Assembly (NCBI GenBank): GCA_017417315.1
Contig: JAFPZK010000050.1
Location: 62,001 to 126,000 of the forward strand
Length of the DNA: 64,000 nucleotides
Direction of reading: 5' to 3'
Origin: Bacteroidales bacterium
GTDB lineage: Bacteria > Bacteroidota > Bacteroidia > Bacteroidales > UBA3824
Shown here: one piece after another, positions 52,954-62,157 of the stretch
Numbering within the stretch: the first letter of the stretch is position 1
How the letters are laid out: each line of letters begins with the position of its first letter
Notes under the pieces: model-generated
The model's database searches: none
What the model was told of the DNA's origin: nothing
Seen by the model: only the letters and a program-made list of their open reading frames with translations
Program-made: the position numbers and the translations under genes

Positions 52954-55047
52954 TTATTCGTTAATTCTATTACCTCTTTGGTCAATGTAGAAATAAACGG
53001 TATCATTATCGGCAACTTTAAGGCAAACTTTTGCACGTCCGTTGTAGAACGTTTCGCCCTGACCGTCCATAGTACGGTAGTTAAAGTCGAACATCGGCGC
53101 GATTACCACGTTACCGAGAGTATCCACAAATCCGAATTTTCCTTTGCTCTTATCCTCCTGGTCATAAAGATATTTAAAAAGTCTCAAACCTTCGGTCGGA
53201 CGACGCATACTCAGAAAATACTCAGCACTATCGGTAGAGATATGCTGCTGAACCTGATTAATATAATCAGCCATCGCCCTGCACGCTTTAAGATAACCGG
53301 CTTGTGCTCTCTGATCGGTATTATCAATTCTGATAGCCCGCTGATATGCAATAATAGCCGAGTCTATATAATGCGGAGTTTCGGGCGAAATTTTTTCCAT
53401 ATAATAATCGCCTCTATTAATCTGAATCGTGAGCGGTGTCGCCGAACTTTCCGCCTTAACACCTCCTTCTGAGGATACAGCGTCAGCAATGTTACGACCA
53501 AACCAGAAGAGCGCAAACGCCGCACCAAGAAGCAAAAGAATAAGTATAACTCCCCAAATTGCACGACGGCGAAGTTTTTCTGCCTTTTGCAACTCCTTAA
53601 TTTCCGGATCAATTTTTCTCGCACGGAAATAATAGAAAGGTGCAGTAAAGACATTCAACCATGACAACCATTTAGATTTGAACCTATTAGTTCCTTTATC
53701 CAAATAAATAGCCAAATCGTAACGCTTTTGTAGTTTTTGGTCAGAAGGTTCTTGTTCTAAGGCAAGAGAAAACTCCTCTGCCGCCTTACTAAACTCTCCG
53801 ACTTGCAACAAGGCTTCTCCGTATGCCTCATAATACTTGATAAGTGCTTCATTATCACGCATTAACGATGTACAAGTTGAAGAAACAGACATATCCGATT
53901 CGTATTCTTCAAGCGTTTCTTTGTACGAGTCAATAATTTCGCACGCTTTTTTATACGTTTCAGCAGAATTGATATAATCACGTTTTGCAAACAGCAAATC
54001 GCCTTTTATCATATTGTATTTATAATTCAACTGAAACTTACTCTCACTTACACCGCGTCTATAATCCTCTTTAAGAGTGGTGTCTACCAAACCTTTTTTG
54101 TCGGTATATTCAAAGATGTAAAGTCCGCGCGAAAATTGTTCGTTATTAACGTAAATCTGCGCCTTTTTAATAAGGTCTTTTCCCGTAAACTGCGATAAAT
54201 CACCGAAAACGAAATCGTTAAGATAATTCTTAACATTACTGTCGTCTCTGCGGGCATCAAAAACTTTGCGCTGATTTTCCGGCAATTCTACTTTTTCGGT
54301 TTCCAAAGCCTCGAATTTCGTCTTAAAATCAAAGGTCGAGGTCAACTCCTCCAAAACTGGTTCTGGTATAGCCTCGGGAGTCAGTTCAGGCTCAGGTTCG
54401 GGTTCGGGAGTCGGTTCGGATTCCGGCTCTGATACAGGCTCAGGGTCGGATACGGGTGCGGGCATTGAAACCTTCGGCGGAGCAACTGCTGCAATTTTTT
54501 CTTCCGATTCAGTCGCCTCGGGATTATAATCGAAATCAAAATCCATAACGTCATCGACAGAGGTTACCTGCGGTGCTTTTTCAAGGGTTTCAAGTCCCTG
54601 AAATTCAATACCGAATTTGCTTGCAAGAGCAGCAATTTCATCACCGAGTTTCACTATCGGGGTAACGCCGTTTTCCTGCTTTATTCTCAGCGACCAATTA
54701 TCCCACCAAGAGGCCTCCTCAGTAGAAAATTTCAGAGGCATAAGCAAAACCCACTGTGTAATCTGATTTGCCTTCATATACGGCAAATTCTCGTTAAGAG
54801 ACTTTCTAATCTGACCTTTCCGCGAGTTAGAAACGCCGTCAAGAAAGTATTTCGGCAAATAAACTATACATTTTTTTCCAATATTGCCGTCTTTTTTGTT
54901 TTCCTTTTCAGAAATCTCATCAGAATATTTTATGGTGTAATCGGGATACAGTTTCTGCATCAACAAATCACATAACTTTATAAACCCCTGACGGGCTTCC
55001 AATTCATTCTTGTACGCATTTTTGAAATTTTCCCAACTGAATTCCAT
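52954..55047 (-). CDS. Membrane TPR protein with acidic Pro/Glu linker and WG-like C-terminus
   Basis: A 697-residue protein of unknown function. The N-terminal globular domain (residues ~1-165) has no recognised motif. A Pro-Glu-rich linker (~195-240, alternating PE and PEP units) follows, then TPR-like helices (~285-460). One membrane helix lies at ~497-517 (VILILLLLGAAFALFWFG), with more TPR-like sequence (~545-620). The C-terminus resembles a WG repeat (KFGFVDTLGNVVIAPMFDF). With no signal peptide, the N-terminal part is probably cytoplasmic. TPR and WG modules suggest protein binding. It lies immediately upstream of ubiX. Confidence 0.55.
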   Translation of the reverse strand: MEFSWENFKNAYKNELEARQGFIKLCDLLMQKLYPDYTIKYSDEISEKENKKDGNIGKKCIVYLPKYFLDGVSNSRKGQIRKSLNENLPYMKANQITQWVLLMPLKFSTEEASWWDNWSLRIKQENGVTPIVKLGDEIAALASKFGIEFQGLETLEKAPQVTSVDDVMDFDFDYNPEATESEEKIAAVAPPKVSMPAPVSDPEPVSEPESEPTPEPEPEPELTPEAIPEPVLEELTSTFDFKTKFEALETEKVELPENQRKVFDARRDDSNVKNYLNDFVFGDLSQFTGKDLIKKAQIYVNNEQFSRGLYIFEYTDKKGLVDTTLKEDYRRGVSESKFQLNYKYNMIKGDLLFAKRDYINSAETYKKACEIIDSYKETLEEYESDMSVSSTCTSLMRDNEALIKYYEAYGEALLQVGEFSKAAEEFSLALEQEPSDQKLQKRYDLAIYLDKGTNRFKSKWLSWLNVFTAPFYYFRARKIDPEIKELQKAEKLRRRAIWGVILILLLLGAAFALFWFGRNIADAVSSEGGVKAESSATPLTIQINRGDYYMEKISPETPHYIDSAIIAYQRAIRIDNTDQRAQAGYLKACRAMADYINQVQQHISTDSAEYFLSMRRPTEGLRLFKYLYDQEDKSKGKFGFVDTLGNVVIAPMFDFNYRTMDGQGETFYNGRAKVCLKVADNDTVYFYIDQRGNRINE

Positions 55048-55160
55048 AGTTTAGATTCGTATTAAAAATAAGAAAAAACTTCTATACATTTCATTTTTCA
55101 AAGCAAATGTATAAAAGTTTTTTCGTGTAAAAAAATTTTTTTTAGGATTTTTTCAGGCAA

Positions 55161-56195
55161 TTATTTTATTGCGTTTTTAAAATCCTCAGAAATCTTCAAA
55201 AACTCCTGCCATACGTTGTCAGAAATCGGAATTCCTGAAATTTTTCGTTGAGCCATCATACGTTTTTCTGGGTCGCCGGCAACCATAACTTCTTTTCCTA
55301 ACAGCGGTTTCAAACCTCTTACTCTTTCTACAAGGCTTTTCATTCTTGCGGCAAATTTTTTCGGATTCGTAAACTTGGAAATGTCCACCGCCTGAAAATA
55401 ATGCGAAATACCACGGTTTTTGGTCATATCAGAGCCGAACATCGGTTGCAAATCGTGTCCGATGTCGCTGTCTGTCAGCACGCTGCAAAGAATCTCTATC
55501 ATCATTCCTAAGCCGAAACCCTTGTAATCACCTATCGGACGCACACATTTGGCTTTGAACGGGTCGGTCGTAAACTCTCCGTTTTCGTCGTATGCAACTC
55601 CGTCTTGAAGCGGAGTATCAGATACTTTGTGATTACGAACATAATTCCAACTAATTACCGAGGTCGCCATATCCAAACAGAAAGGCTCTTCACCTTCAAT
55701 AGGAGCGGAAAAACATATCGGATTAGTCCCGAAAAAAGGTTCTACCGCATTATGCGCCTTTACAAGAGAATTAGTATTTGTAAAAGCAAAACCTAACATA
55801 TTGTGCTTTGCCGCATACTCGGTAAAAAAATTTGCCGCGCCAAAATGTGAAGAATTTTTTACGGCGACAATACCCGCTCCGTTTCTTGCAGCCATGTCGA
55901 TGCAAAAATCCATCGCAAAAATGCCGGCATGATGACCGATTGCGCCGTCAGCGTCAATAAGTTTAGCAGAGCCGTTATCCTTTAAAATCCTAAACTGAGG
56001 ATTCTTTTTCAAACGCCCTTTCGTAAAACCTTCATAATAGTGCGGAAACAAAGCAAGCCCGTGAGTATCAATACCTTTCAACGAGGCCTCAACCACACTT
56101 TCCGTCATAATGCCAATAGAAGTTTCGTTAACTTTCAACGCCTTCAAAACCTTTGACATCTCATTTTTCAATTTCTCTGCATCGACGTGTACCAT
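55161..56195 (-). CDS. Ldh-family NAD(P)-dependent oxidoreductase (malate/L-lactate/ureidoglycolate type)
   Basis: A 344-residue cytoplasmic enzyme of the Ldh_2 / type 2 malate dehydrogenase family, unrelated to the classic LDH fold. Characteristic parts: GIDTHGLALFPHYYEGF with the His near the active site, NSSHFGAANFFTEYAA, NTNSLV and FGTNPICFSAP, DMATSVISW, and KGFGLGMMIEILCSVL. The exact 2-hydroxy acid substrate cannot be read from sequence. The gene starts 29 bp after the pyrH stop, suggesting one transcript. Confidence 0.88.
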   Translation of the reverse strand: MVHVDAEKLKNEMSKVLKALKVNETSIGIMTESVVEASLKGIDTHGLALFPHYYEGFTKGRLKKNPQFRILKDNGSAKLIDADGAIGHHAGIFAMDFCIDMAARNGAGIVAVKNSSHFGAANFFTEYAAKHNMLGFAFTNTNSLVKAHNAVEPFFGTNPICFSAPIEGEEPFCLDMATSVISWNYVRNHKVSDTPLQDGVAYDENGEFTTDPFKAKCVRPIGDYKGFGLGMMIEILCSVLTDSDIGHDLQPMFGSDMTKNRGISHYFQAVDISKFTNPKKFAARMKSLVERVRGLKPLLGKEVMVAGDPEKRMMAQRKISGIPISDNVWQEFLKISEDFKNAIK

Positions 56196-56224
56196 AATTG
56201 CAATTTTAAAAAAATTACCTGCAA

Positions 56225-56929
56225 TTATTTTACCAAAGTTCCGATTTTTTCACCGTTTATTATTTTTTCGAGGTTTCCGGACTTTGTCATATCGAAAACC
56301 ATAATCGGCAAATTGTTTTCGCTACACAGTGCAAAAGCCGTTAAGTCCATGACTTTCAAGTTTTTCTCTATCGTTTCTTTGAAACTTAACGTATCGAATC
56401 TTTTTGCATTAGGATTTTTCTCGGGATCCGAGTCGTAAATACCGTCAACTCGCGTACCCTTTAATAAAATGTCGGCTTTTATTTCAACACCTCTTAACGC
56501 CGCTGCGCTGTCGGTCGTAAAGAACGGATTGCCCGTACCGCCGGAAAAAATCACCGTATAACCGTCATTCAAGGCTTTCATAGCCCTGTCCGCAGAAAAT
56601 CTTTCGGCATACGGCTCCATCAACGTTGAAGTCAAAACTTTCGCTTTGCCGCCTAACTGCTGAATCATACTTTCGATAGCGATAGCGTTGATTGTTGTGG
56701 CAAGCATACCCATAGAATCGCCTTTTGTGCGGGAAATTCCTTTCTTCATACCCTGAATACCACGGAAAATATTTCCGCCTCCGACAACAATTCCTACCTG
56801 AACACCTTTGTCAACAAGCGAGAGAATCTCTTTACAAAACTCTTCCAAAACGTCTGCGTTGATACCGTATTTGTCTTTACCGGCAAGGGCTTCGCCACTG
56901 AGTTTCAATAATATACGTTTATATTCCAT
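56225..56929 (-). CDS. pyrH: UMP kinase
   Basis: A 234-residue cytoplasmic amino-acid-kinase-fold enzyme that phosphorylates UMP to UDP in pyrimidine synthesis. Motifs: RILLKLSGEALAGKDKYGI at the N-terminus, GIVVGGGNIFRG, GDSMGMLATTINAIAIES, FSGGTGNPFFTTDSAAALR and KGTRVDGIYDSDPEKNPNAKRFD. It is full length for bacterial PyrH. It is divergent from the PLP-fold gene, with ~65 bp between them. Confidence 0.96.
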   Translation of the reverse strand: MEYKRILLKLSGEALAGKDKYGINADVLEEFCKEILSLVDKGVQVGIVVGGGNIFRGIQGMKKGISRTKGDSMGMLATTINAIAIESMIQQLGGKAKVLTSTLMEPYAERFSADRAMKALNDGYTVIFSGGTGNPFFTTDSAAALRGVEIKADILLKGTRVDGIYDSDPEKNPNAKRFDTLSFKETIEKNLKVMDLTAFALCSENNLPIMVFDMTKSGNLEKIINGEKIGTLVK

Positions 56930-56995
56930 ATTATCTTTGACATTTAAAAATTATTGTTTAATTTTACGGCACTAATTTACATAATTTTTTTTGTC

Positions 56996-58054
56996 TTGAA
57001 ACAGAATATTCAAAAAATTATTGAAGAGGAACTTGTAATTTCCAAAACGGTCAGCCGCCCCGAAACCTTGTGTCATAGTTTCGACGAGGACGGTTATTTG
57101 TGTTATGACGAGATAAAAACCTTAAACACAATGACTTGTGATTTTTTAGGAAAATCCTCTGATGAAAAATCTTATTCAAATTATTATTGCGGACAAAGCA
57201 AAAACACGGCACTTTTAGAAGAAAAAATTTCACAGTTTTTGCAAACTCAGGCTACTTTCATAACGGGTTCTTACGAGGGACTTTGCGTTGAAATCTTTGA
57301 GGATTTGTTGAATAAAGACGATATAATCCTTTATGATTCAGCGGTTTCTCCATGGCTGAGAAAAGGCATAAAAATATGCGATGCCGACAAAAAGCGTTTT
57401 TTTCATAACGATATGTCAGCATTGGAAAATTTCTTGAAACTCTCGGTCGTCAACCGCCTGAAAGTAATAGTTACGGACGGAATTTTTTACGATTCGGGCG
57501 AGTGTGCAGACTTACAGAAAATAAGAACGTTAGCCGAAAAATACGGAGCGTTGGTTATCATTGACGACAGTTTCGGATTTTTGACCTGCGGCAAAAAAGG
57601 ACACGGTGCGGACGAGGTTTGCGGCGTTAAAAACTTTCAAGAATTAAAAATCGTTAATATGCAGAACTCCCTATGTTGCAGCACGGGAGCCTTTGTCAGC
57701 GGAGATAAAACTTTAACTGAACTATTAAAATTAAGGTCTAAATCCTTAAAAAATACTTTGTCAACAGACGAAAAAAGCATTCTCCGTGCATTAGACGTAC
57801 TTCAAGACAACGAAACTGAACGTCAAAGGCTTGCCAAAAACGCTATTAACCTTTATGAAATTCTAAAAAGCCTCGGCTATAATCCTCAAAAACCGGTGGC
57901 AGGAATAGTGTCTTTTATTTCAGAAAAACCGGCGGAAGAGTTAAGGCGGGAATTAAAAACACACAATCTTATTGCCGCCTTTTCAAAAGCAGGGAAAAAC
58001 ACTTTGGCATCGTTTAAAGTGTCAGCAAAATGGCAAATGGAATATAAAAATTAA
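56996..58054 (+). CDS. PLP-dependent transferase-fold protein lacking the catalytic lysine
   Basis: A ~352-residue protein with the fold of 2-amino-3-oxo-acid CoA ligases / serine palmitoyltransferase (AONS family): NYYCGQSKNTALLEEKISQFL, VIVTDGIFYDSGECADL, IIDDSFGFLTCGKKGHG and STGAFVSG. Active relatives have DDSHG and a GTFGKALGG-type lysine loop. Here the His is Phe (DDSFG), and the lysine position reads MQNSLCCSTG, so PLP cannot be bound in the usual way. It is probably a pseudoenzyme or regulator. No ATG is available at the start; TTG 56996 (MKQNIQ) is preferred over TTG 56954, whose added stretch is low-complexity and hydrophobic. Confidence 0.72.
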   Translation: MKQNIQKIIEEELVISKTVSRPETLCHSFDEDGYLCYDEIKTLNTMTCDFLGKSSDEKSYSNYYCGQSKNTALLEEKISQFLQTQATFITGSYEGLCVEIFEDLLNKDDIILYDSAVSPWLRKGIKICDADKKRFFHNDMSALENFLKLSVVNRLKVIVTDGIFYDSGECADLQKIRTLAEKYGALVIIDDSFGFLTCGKKGHGADEVCGVKNFQELKIVNMQNSLCCSTGAFVSGDKTLTELLKLRSKSLKNTLSTDEKSILRALDVLQDNETERQRLAKNAINLYEILKSLGYNPQKPVAGIVSFISEKPAEELRRELKTHNLIAAFSKAGKNTLASFKVSAKWQMEYKN

Positions 58055-58070
58055 AGAAAAAATTTAACAA

Positions 58071-59957
58071 TTACACCCTTATTCCGACTAATGTTACATC
58101 GTCGGTTTGAGAGCGGTTGTTGCGCCAAGCATTGAAAGCATTTTCAATGCTTGTCTTTTGTGTCTCCATAGGCTGAGCATAAATTCCAGTTAAAAGCACA
58201 ACGAGATTTTTCGACATGAATTTATGTCCGAAATCCGACTCCGTGCCACCTAACTGGTCTTGAAAACCGTCAGAAAACATATAAACCATATCACCCTTAC
58301 AAAGTTTTACACTCAGCGACTGAAAATGCTCTTTTTCAACAATATAACGTCCGACAGGCATTCTGTCGCCTTTTAGTTTTATACTTTCGCCATTACGGAT
58401 AATGTACGCTGACTGATTAGCAAGGGCATAACGAAGTTCCATCGCCTCAAAATCAAAACAACAAACTGTCATATCCATTCCGTCGTCAACTCTTTCGTCA
58501 TTTTTGGAAATTAATGTCGCTTTTATAAAACCACGCATTTTGTCCAAAACCATTCCGGGAATTTCTGCATCACTTTCCGTTGCTAAAAACTCTTTCAACG
58601 ACGAAATGCCTAACATCGACAAAAACGCACCCGGAATACCGTGTCCCGTACAATCAGCGGTTATCATTACGGAAAACCGTCCGCATTTTACCGCCCAATA
58701 ATAGTCGCCGCTGACAATATCCCTCGGTTTATAATAAACAAAACTTTCAGGAAAAAGTTTGTTAACATCGCTTTGAGACGGAATTGCCGCCCGCTGAATC
58801 CTCTCGGCATAATTAATACTGCTGAGAATTTCGTTGTTTTGAAAAGCAATTTTATCACGCTGAGCCTCAATTTCGGTTTTCTGTTGATAAAGAATTTTGT
58901 TGGCTCTGCGCTTGATTTTCCACATTCTGTAAAACTGCACAACTACCAACAAAACCAAACATAACCCCACCGAAAGCGCAATAATCAGCGTATTTAAATG
59001 CTTTCGCTGTTCGGCAAAAACTTTTTCGCTCTCCTCGCGTTTTATACGTTCCACTTCTGCGGCTTTTTCGGCTTCAACGTTTGCGATTGCACGTGTAGTA
59101 TTATCATCACTGATTTCTCTCTGACAACGAAACTCTTTCCAAACGGTCTCGTAGGCATTTTTGTAATCACCGAAAACTTCATAAACGTATGTGAGTTTTT
59201 CATAATAAAACCTCATACTAATTTTACTCTTTTCAAAGAAAACTTTTTGAGACAACAGATAATCAATAGCCTTACGATGTTGTTTACAATACAATAAATA
59301 ATCCACATCAAGAGAAACTTTCATAGGTTTAAGGGAGGAGTTGACGGCAATGTCGCTGAATTTTTCATAATAATACTTCACACTATCGTTCTTTTTGTCC
59401 CACATAGCATATTGTGTCATAGCATAATACGAGTTGAATCGCGAATATTCGTCTCCGTCAAGACTTAACGCTTTTCTCACACAACTTAGAGAATTATTTC
59501 TAAATGTTTGATTGTCAGGAGCGTCAATATATTGTATTCCGTAAACTAAACCCAAAAACGAAAGGTTTAAAGCGAGTTGTTTTTCGTTGCCGGTCAGCGA
59601 ATCTAAATGTACGGCTTTGTTAAGAAAGTCCTTCGACATACCGTAAAGTCCTCGGTTGAAAGTTTCTGCTCCGAGATTCGTATAACAGCCCGACATTGCC
59701 GCCGTATCATGTTCTAAGATACTGAGTTTCAACGCAAAAGTATTGTAATAAAACGAACTGTCGGGAATGTTCATAAATTGATAAGTGTTAGCAATACGGA
59801 TAGCACTCATTATCATCTGAGCAGTATCATTATTGCTTTCAGCACGGTTCAACTCCTGATAAAACACCGGCAAATCCTTCTCCGTGCTTTGCGCAAAAAG
59901 ACTTTGCGAGACGAAAAAAGATGTCAACAAAAATATAAACCGTGCTAAATATCTCAT
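58071..59957 (-). CDS. TPR / SpoIIE-type PP2C serine phosphatase
   Basis: A 628-residue membrane protein. It has a signal peptide (1-~22, SLFAQ), periplasmic TPR-like helices (~30-280), a membrane helix (~323-342) and a coiled-coil linker (~285-320 and ~350-375). The cytoplasmic PP2C domain (~385-628) begins INYAERIQRAAIPS, with KPRDIVSGDYYW, TADCTGHGIPGAFLSMLG, VYMFSDGFQDQLGG and DDVTLVGI. All metal-binding acidic residues appear present. It starts 2 bp after the hisF stop, an odd partner for a histidine operon. Similar proteins control sigma factors through partner switching, but no STAS or anti-sigma gene is adjacent. Confidence 0.87.
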   Translation of the reverse strand: MRYLARFIFLLTSFFVSQSLFAQSTEKDLPVFYQELNRAESNNDTAQMIMSAIRIANTYQFMNIPDSSFYYNTFALKLSILEHDTAAMSGCYTNLGAETFNRGLYGMSKDFLNKAVHLDSLTGNEKQLALNLSFLGLVYGIQYIDAPDNQTFRNNSLSCVRKALSLDGDEYSRFNSYYAMTQYAMWDKKNDSVKYYYEKFSDIAVNSSLKPMKVSLDVDYLLYCKQHRKAIDYLLSQKVFFEKSKISMRFYYEKLTYVYEVFGDYKNAYETVWKEFRCQREISDDNTTRAIANVEAEKAAEVERIKREESEKVFAEQRKHLNTLIIALSVGLCLVLLVVVQFYRMWKIKRRANKILYQQKTEIEAQRDKIAFQNNEILSSINYAERIQRAAIPSQSDVNKLFPESFVYYKPRDIVSGDYYWAVKCGRFSVMITADCTGHGIPGAFLSMLGISSLKEFLATESDAEIPGMVLDKMRGFIKATLISKNDERVDDGMDMTVCCFDFEAMELRYALANQSAYIIRNGESIKLKGDRMPVGRYIVEKEHFQSLSVKLCKGDMVYMFSDGFQDQLGGTESDFGHKFMSKNLVVLLTGIYAQPMETQKTSIENAFNAWRNNRSQTDDVTLVGIRV

Positions 59958-59959
59958 AC

Positions 59960-60715
59960 TTATACCCTTACATTAATTCCTTCCTTAACGAGATATTGCT
60001 TTAAATCGGGGATTGCGATTTTGCCGAAATGAAAAATACTTGCAGCAAGTGCCGCGTCCGCTTTTCCTTCCGTAAAAACGTCCTTGAAATGCGACATCTC
60101 CCCCGCCCCGCCCGAAGCAATAACGGGAATAGTTAAAATTTCAGACAATTTTGCCAACGCCTCGTTAGCAAACCCCGTCTGATGACCGTCATGGTTCATA
60201 GAAGTAAATAGAATTTCACCCGCGCCACGGTCTTCGATTTCCCTCGCCCAAGAAAAAAGTTCTCTTTCGGTAGGACGTTTGCCGCCGTGAGTGTGAACAA
60301 TCCAATCGTTACCAATCTTTTTGGCATCGATGGCAACAACCACAAACTGACAGCCGAATTTTTTGGCTATATCGCTGACTAACTGAGGATTTCTAACCGC
60401 CGCCGAATTTACTGAAATCTTGTCAGCACCATAAACTAAAAGATTTTCAGCATCTTTTATGTCGGAAATTCCGCCGCCTATCGTAAAAGGTATCGAAAGG
60501 TTTTGCGCCACCTTTTCTACAAGCGAATAAATTTGTTTCCGCCCCTCGTTAGTTGCCGTAATGTCCAAGTAAACCAATTCGTCAATGCCTTGCTCCGAAT
60601 ACGCTTTGCCGAGTTCTACGGGGTCGCCCGCATAACGTAAATTCTCGAAACTCACGCCTTTAACCGTCTGACCGTCTTTGACGTCAAGACACGCTATTAT
60701 TCTTTTTGCTAACAT
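59960..60715 (-). CDS. hisF: Imidazole glycerol phosphate synthase cyclase subunit HisF
   Basis: A 251-residue (beta/alpha)8 barrel that closes the imidazole ring, using ammonia from HisH, to form IGP and AICAR. Catalytic aspartates are in ACLDVKDG (~D11) and VVAIDAKK (~D130). Phosphate-binding loops GGGISD and ASGGAGEM are visible. It is third in the operon hisH-hisA-hisF, four bases after hisA. A phosphatase gene follows 2 bp after its stop. Confidence 0.96.
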   Translation of the reverse strand: MLAKRIIACLDVKDGQTVKGVSFENLRYAGDPVELGKAYSEQGIDELVYLDITATNEGRKQIYSLVEKVAQNLSIPFTIGGGISDIKDAENLLVYGADKISVNSAAVRNPQLVSDIAKKFGCQFVVVAIDAKKIGNDWIVHTHGGKRPTERELFSWAREIEDRGAGEILFTSMNHDGHQTGFANEALAKLSEILTIPVIASGGAGEMSHFKDVFTEGKADAALAASIFHFGKIAIPDLKQYLVKEGINVRV

Positions 60716-60719
60716 TTTT

Positions 60720-61442
60720 CTATTCTGATGTTATTTCCGCCAAATCCGTCAAAGAAATACGGTTTTCGTAAATTGCCTTGCCGACGATTACGGAATCTAT
60801 GTCAATTTCGTTTAACTTTAATAAATCCTCTTTTTTCGACACGCCGCCGCTTGCCGTAAAACGGATTTTAGGAAAATCATTCTGCAATTTTTTGTACAAA
60901 TCAAGGTCGGGACCTTGCAACATTCCGTCGCATTTTATGGACGTAACGCAGACACGTTTTAGTCCGTCGCCTAAGAATTTTTCTATTAACGTGTTGATTT
61001 CCATTCCGCTGTCAGCCTGCCAGCCGTTAATTCTGACCTTTGAACCTAAAACGTCAGCACTCAAAATGATTTTTTCACCGCCGTATTTTTTAAGACACGC
61101 GGTCATCATTTCGGGATTTTTGACTGCCGCGCTGCCGAGGTTAACGGCAAAGGCTCCGAGCGAAAACAACATTTCAACATCGCCTAAGGTTTTGATTCCG
61201 CCGCCGCAGTCGATTTTCAGCGAAGTTTTTTGTGCAATGTCCGAGAGGACTTCCGTGTTGACGAGTGCGCCTCTTTTAGCACCGTCAAGGTCAACGAGAT
61301 GAAGGTGCGTTAGACCCGATTCTTCGTAATCCTCAGCAACTTTTACGGGGTCGAGGTCATATTTTTTAACGTTTTCGTATTTGCCCTGTTCAAGTCTGAC
61401 ACAACGGGCGTTAATAATGTCGATTGCAGGAATTATTATCAT
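60720..61442 (-). CDS. hisA: ProFAR isomerase HisA
   Basis: A 240-residue (beta/alpha)8 barrel isomerase that converts ProFAR to PRFAR. Catalytic Asp residues are in [17 protein letters not shown] (D8) and LSADVLG (~D127). [11 protein letters not shown] and [11 protein letters not shown] bind phosphates. The start overlaps the hisH stop by four bases (ATGA). Confidence 0.95.
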   Translation of the reverse strand: MIIIPAIDIINARCVRLEQGKYENVKKYDLDPVKVAEDYEESGLTHLHLVDLDGAKRGALVNTEVLSDIAQKTSLKIDCGGGIKTLGDVEMLFSLGAFAVNLGSAAVKNPEMMTACLKKYGGEKIILSADVLGSKVRINGWQADSGMEINTLIEKFLGDGLKRVCVTSIKCDGMLQGPDLDLYKKLQNDFPKIRFTASGGVSKKEDLLKLNEIDIDSVIVGKAIYENRISLTDLAEITSE

Positions 61443-62026
61443 AATTTTATAAAATTTTCTAAGATTTTGAGTCCCGTTTTGCCGCTTTTCTCAGGGTGAA
61501 ACTGCGTTCCGAAGAAATTATCTTTGGCTATCGAAGCCGAAAAATTTTCAACGTAACAACATTCCGCCGCCGTAAATTCAAACACGGGAACCATATAACT
61601 ATGAACGAAATACACAAACGATTTTTCGTCAATGCCATTATACAAAGGCGTTTTGAGATTAAAAACATCGTTCCAGCCCATGTGCGGGATTTTTTCGCCG
61701 CTTTTCGGGACAAACTTTTTGACCTTTACGTCAAAAATTCCGAGTCCGGGCGTGTTTTCTTCTTCGGAAAAGGCGCACATAAGTTGCATGCCGAGGCATA
61801 TTCCCAAGACAGGTTGTTTAAGTGTTGGGATAAGAGTATCAAGTCCTTCGTTTTTAAGGGCTTGCATAGCCGCGCCTGCGTTGCCGACACCCGGAAAAAC
61901 CACCTTGTCGGCACTTAAAATTTCGTCATGATTTTTTGTCAACGCGGTCTTACAGCCCAAACGCTGCAAAGCCGCCTCCACCGACTTTATGTTGCCGGCT
62001 TTATAGTCTATGATTGCAATATTCAC
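61439..62026 (-). CDS. hisH: Imidazole glycerol phosphate synthase glutaminase subunit HisH
   Basis: A 195-residue class I glutamine amidotransferase that partners HisF. The catalytic Cys is in VLGICLGMQLM (~C78), and the His and Glu in GTQFHPEKSG near the C-terminus. Oxyanion-loop VVFPGVGNAG is present. It is the first gene of the hisHAF operon, with its promoter box at 62050. Confidence 0.96.
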   Translation of the reverse strand: MNIAIIDYKAGNIKSVEAALQRLGCKTALTKNHDEILSADKVVFPGVGNAGAAMQALKNEGLDTLIPTLKQPVLGICLGMQLMCAFSEEENTPGLGIFDVKVKKFVPKSGEKIPHMGWNDVFNLKTPLYNGIDEKSFVYFVHSYMVPVFEFTAAECCYVENFSASIAKDNFFGTQFHPEKSGKTGLKILENFIKL

Positions 62027-62049
62027 GGTAAAAAAACTTTTTTCAGGGG

Positions 62050-62057
62050 CAAAGTTA
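62050..62057 (-). promoter_or_regulatory. Promoter -7 box of the hisHAF operon
   Basis: TAACTTTG followed by C on the minus strand, 24 bp before the hisH ATG. Confidence 0.6.
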
Positions 62058-62157
62058 AAAAAAATACGTCAGTTTTGCAAAATAATGGCTTTCTTTTTGC
62101 AATTATATCCGAAATCTTCCTTATATTTACGAAATTTTTAGTTTAAAAGTACATATT

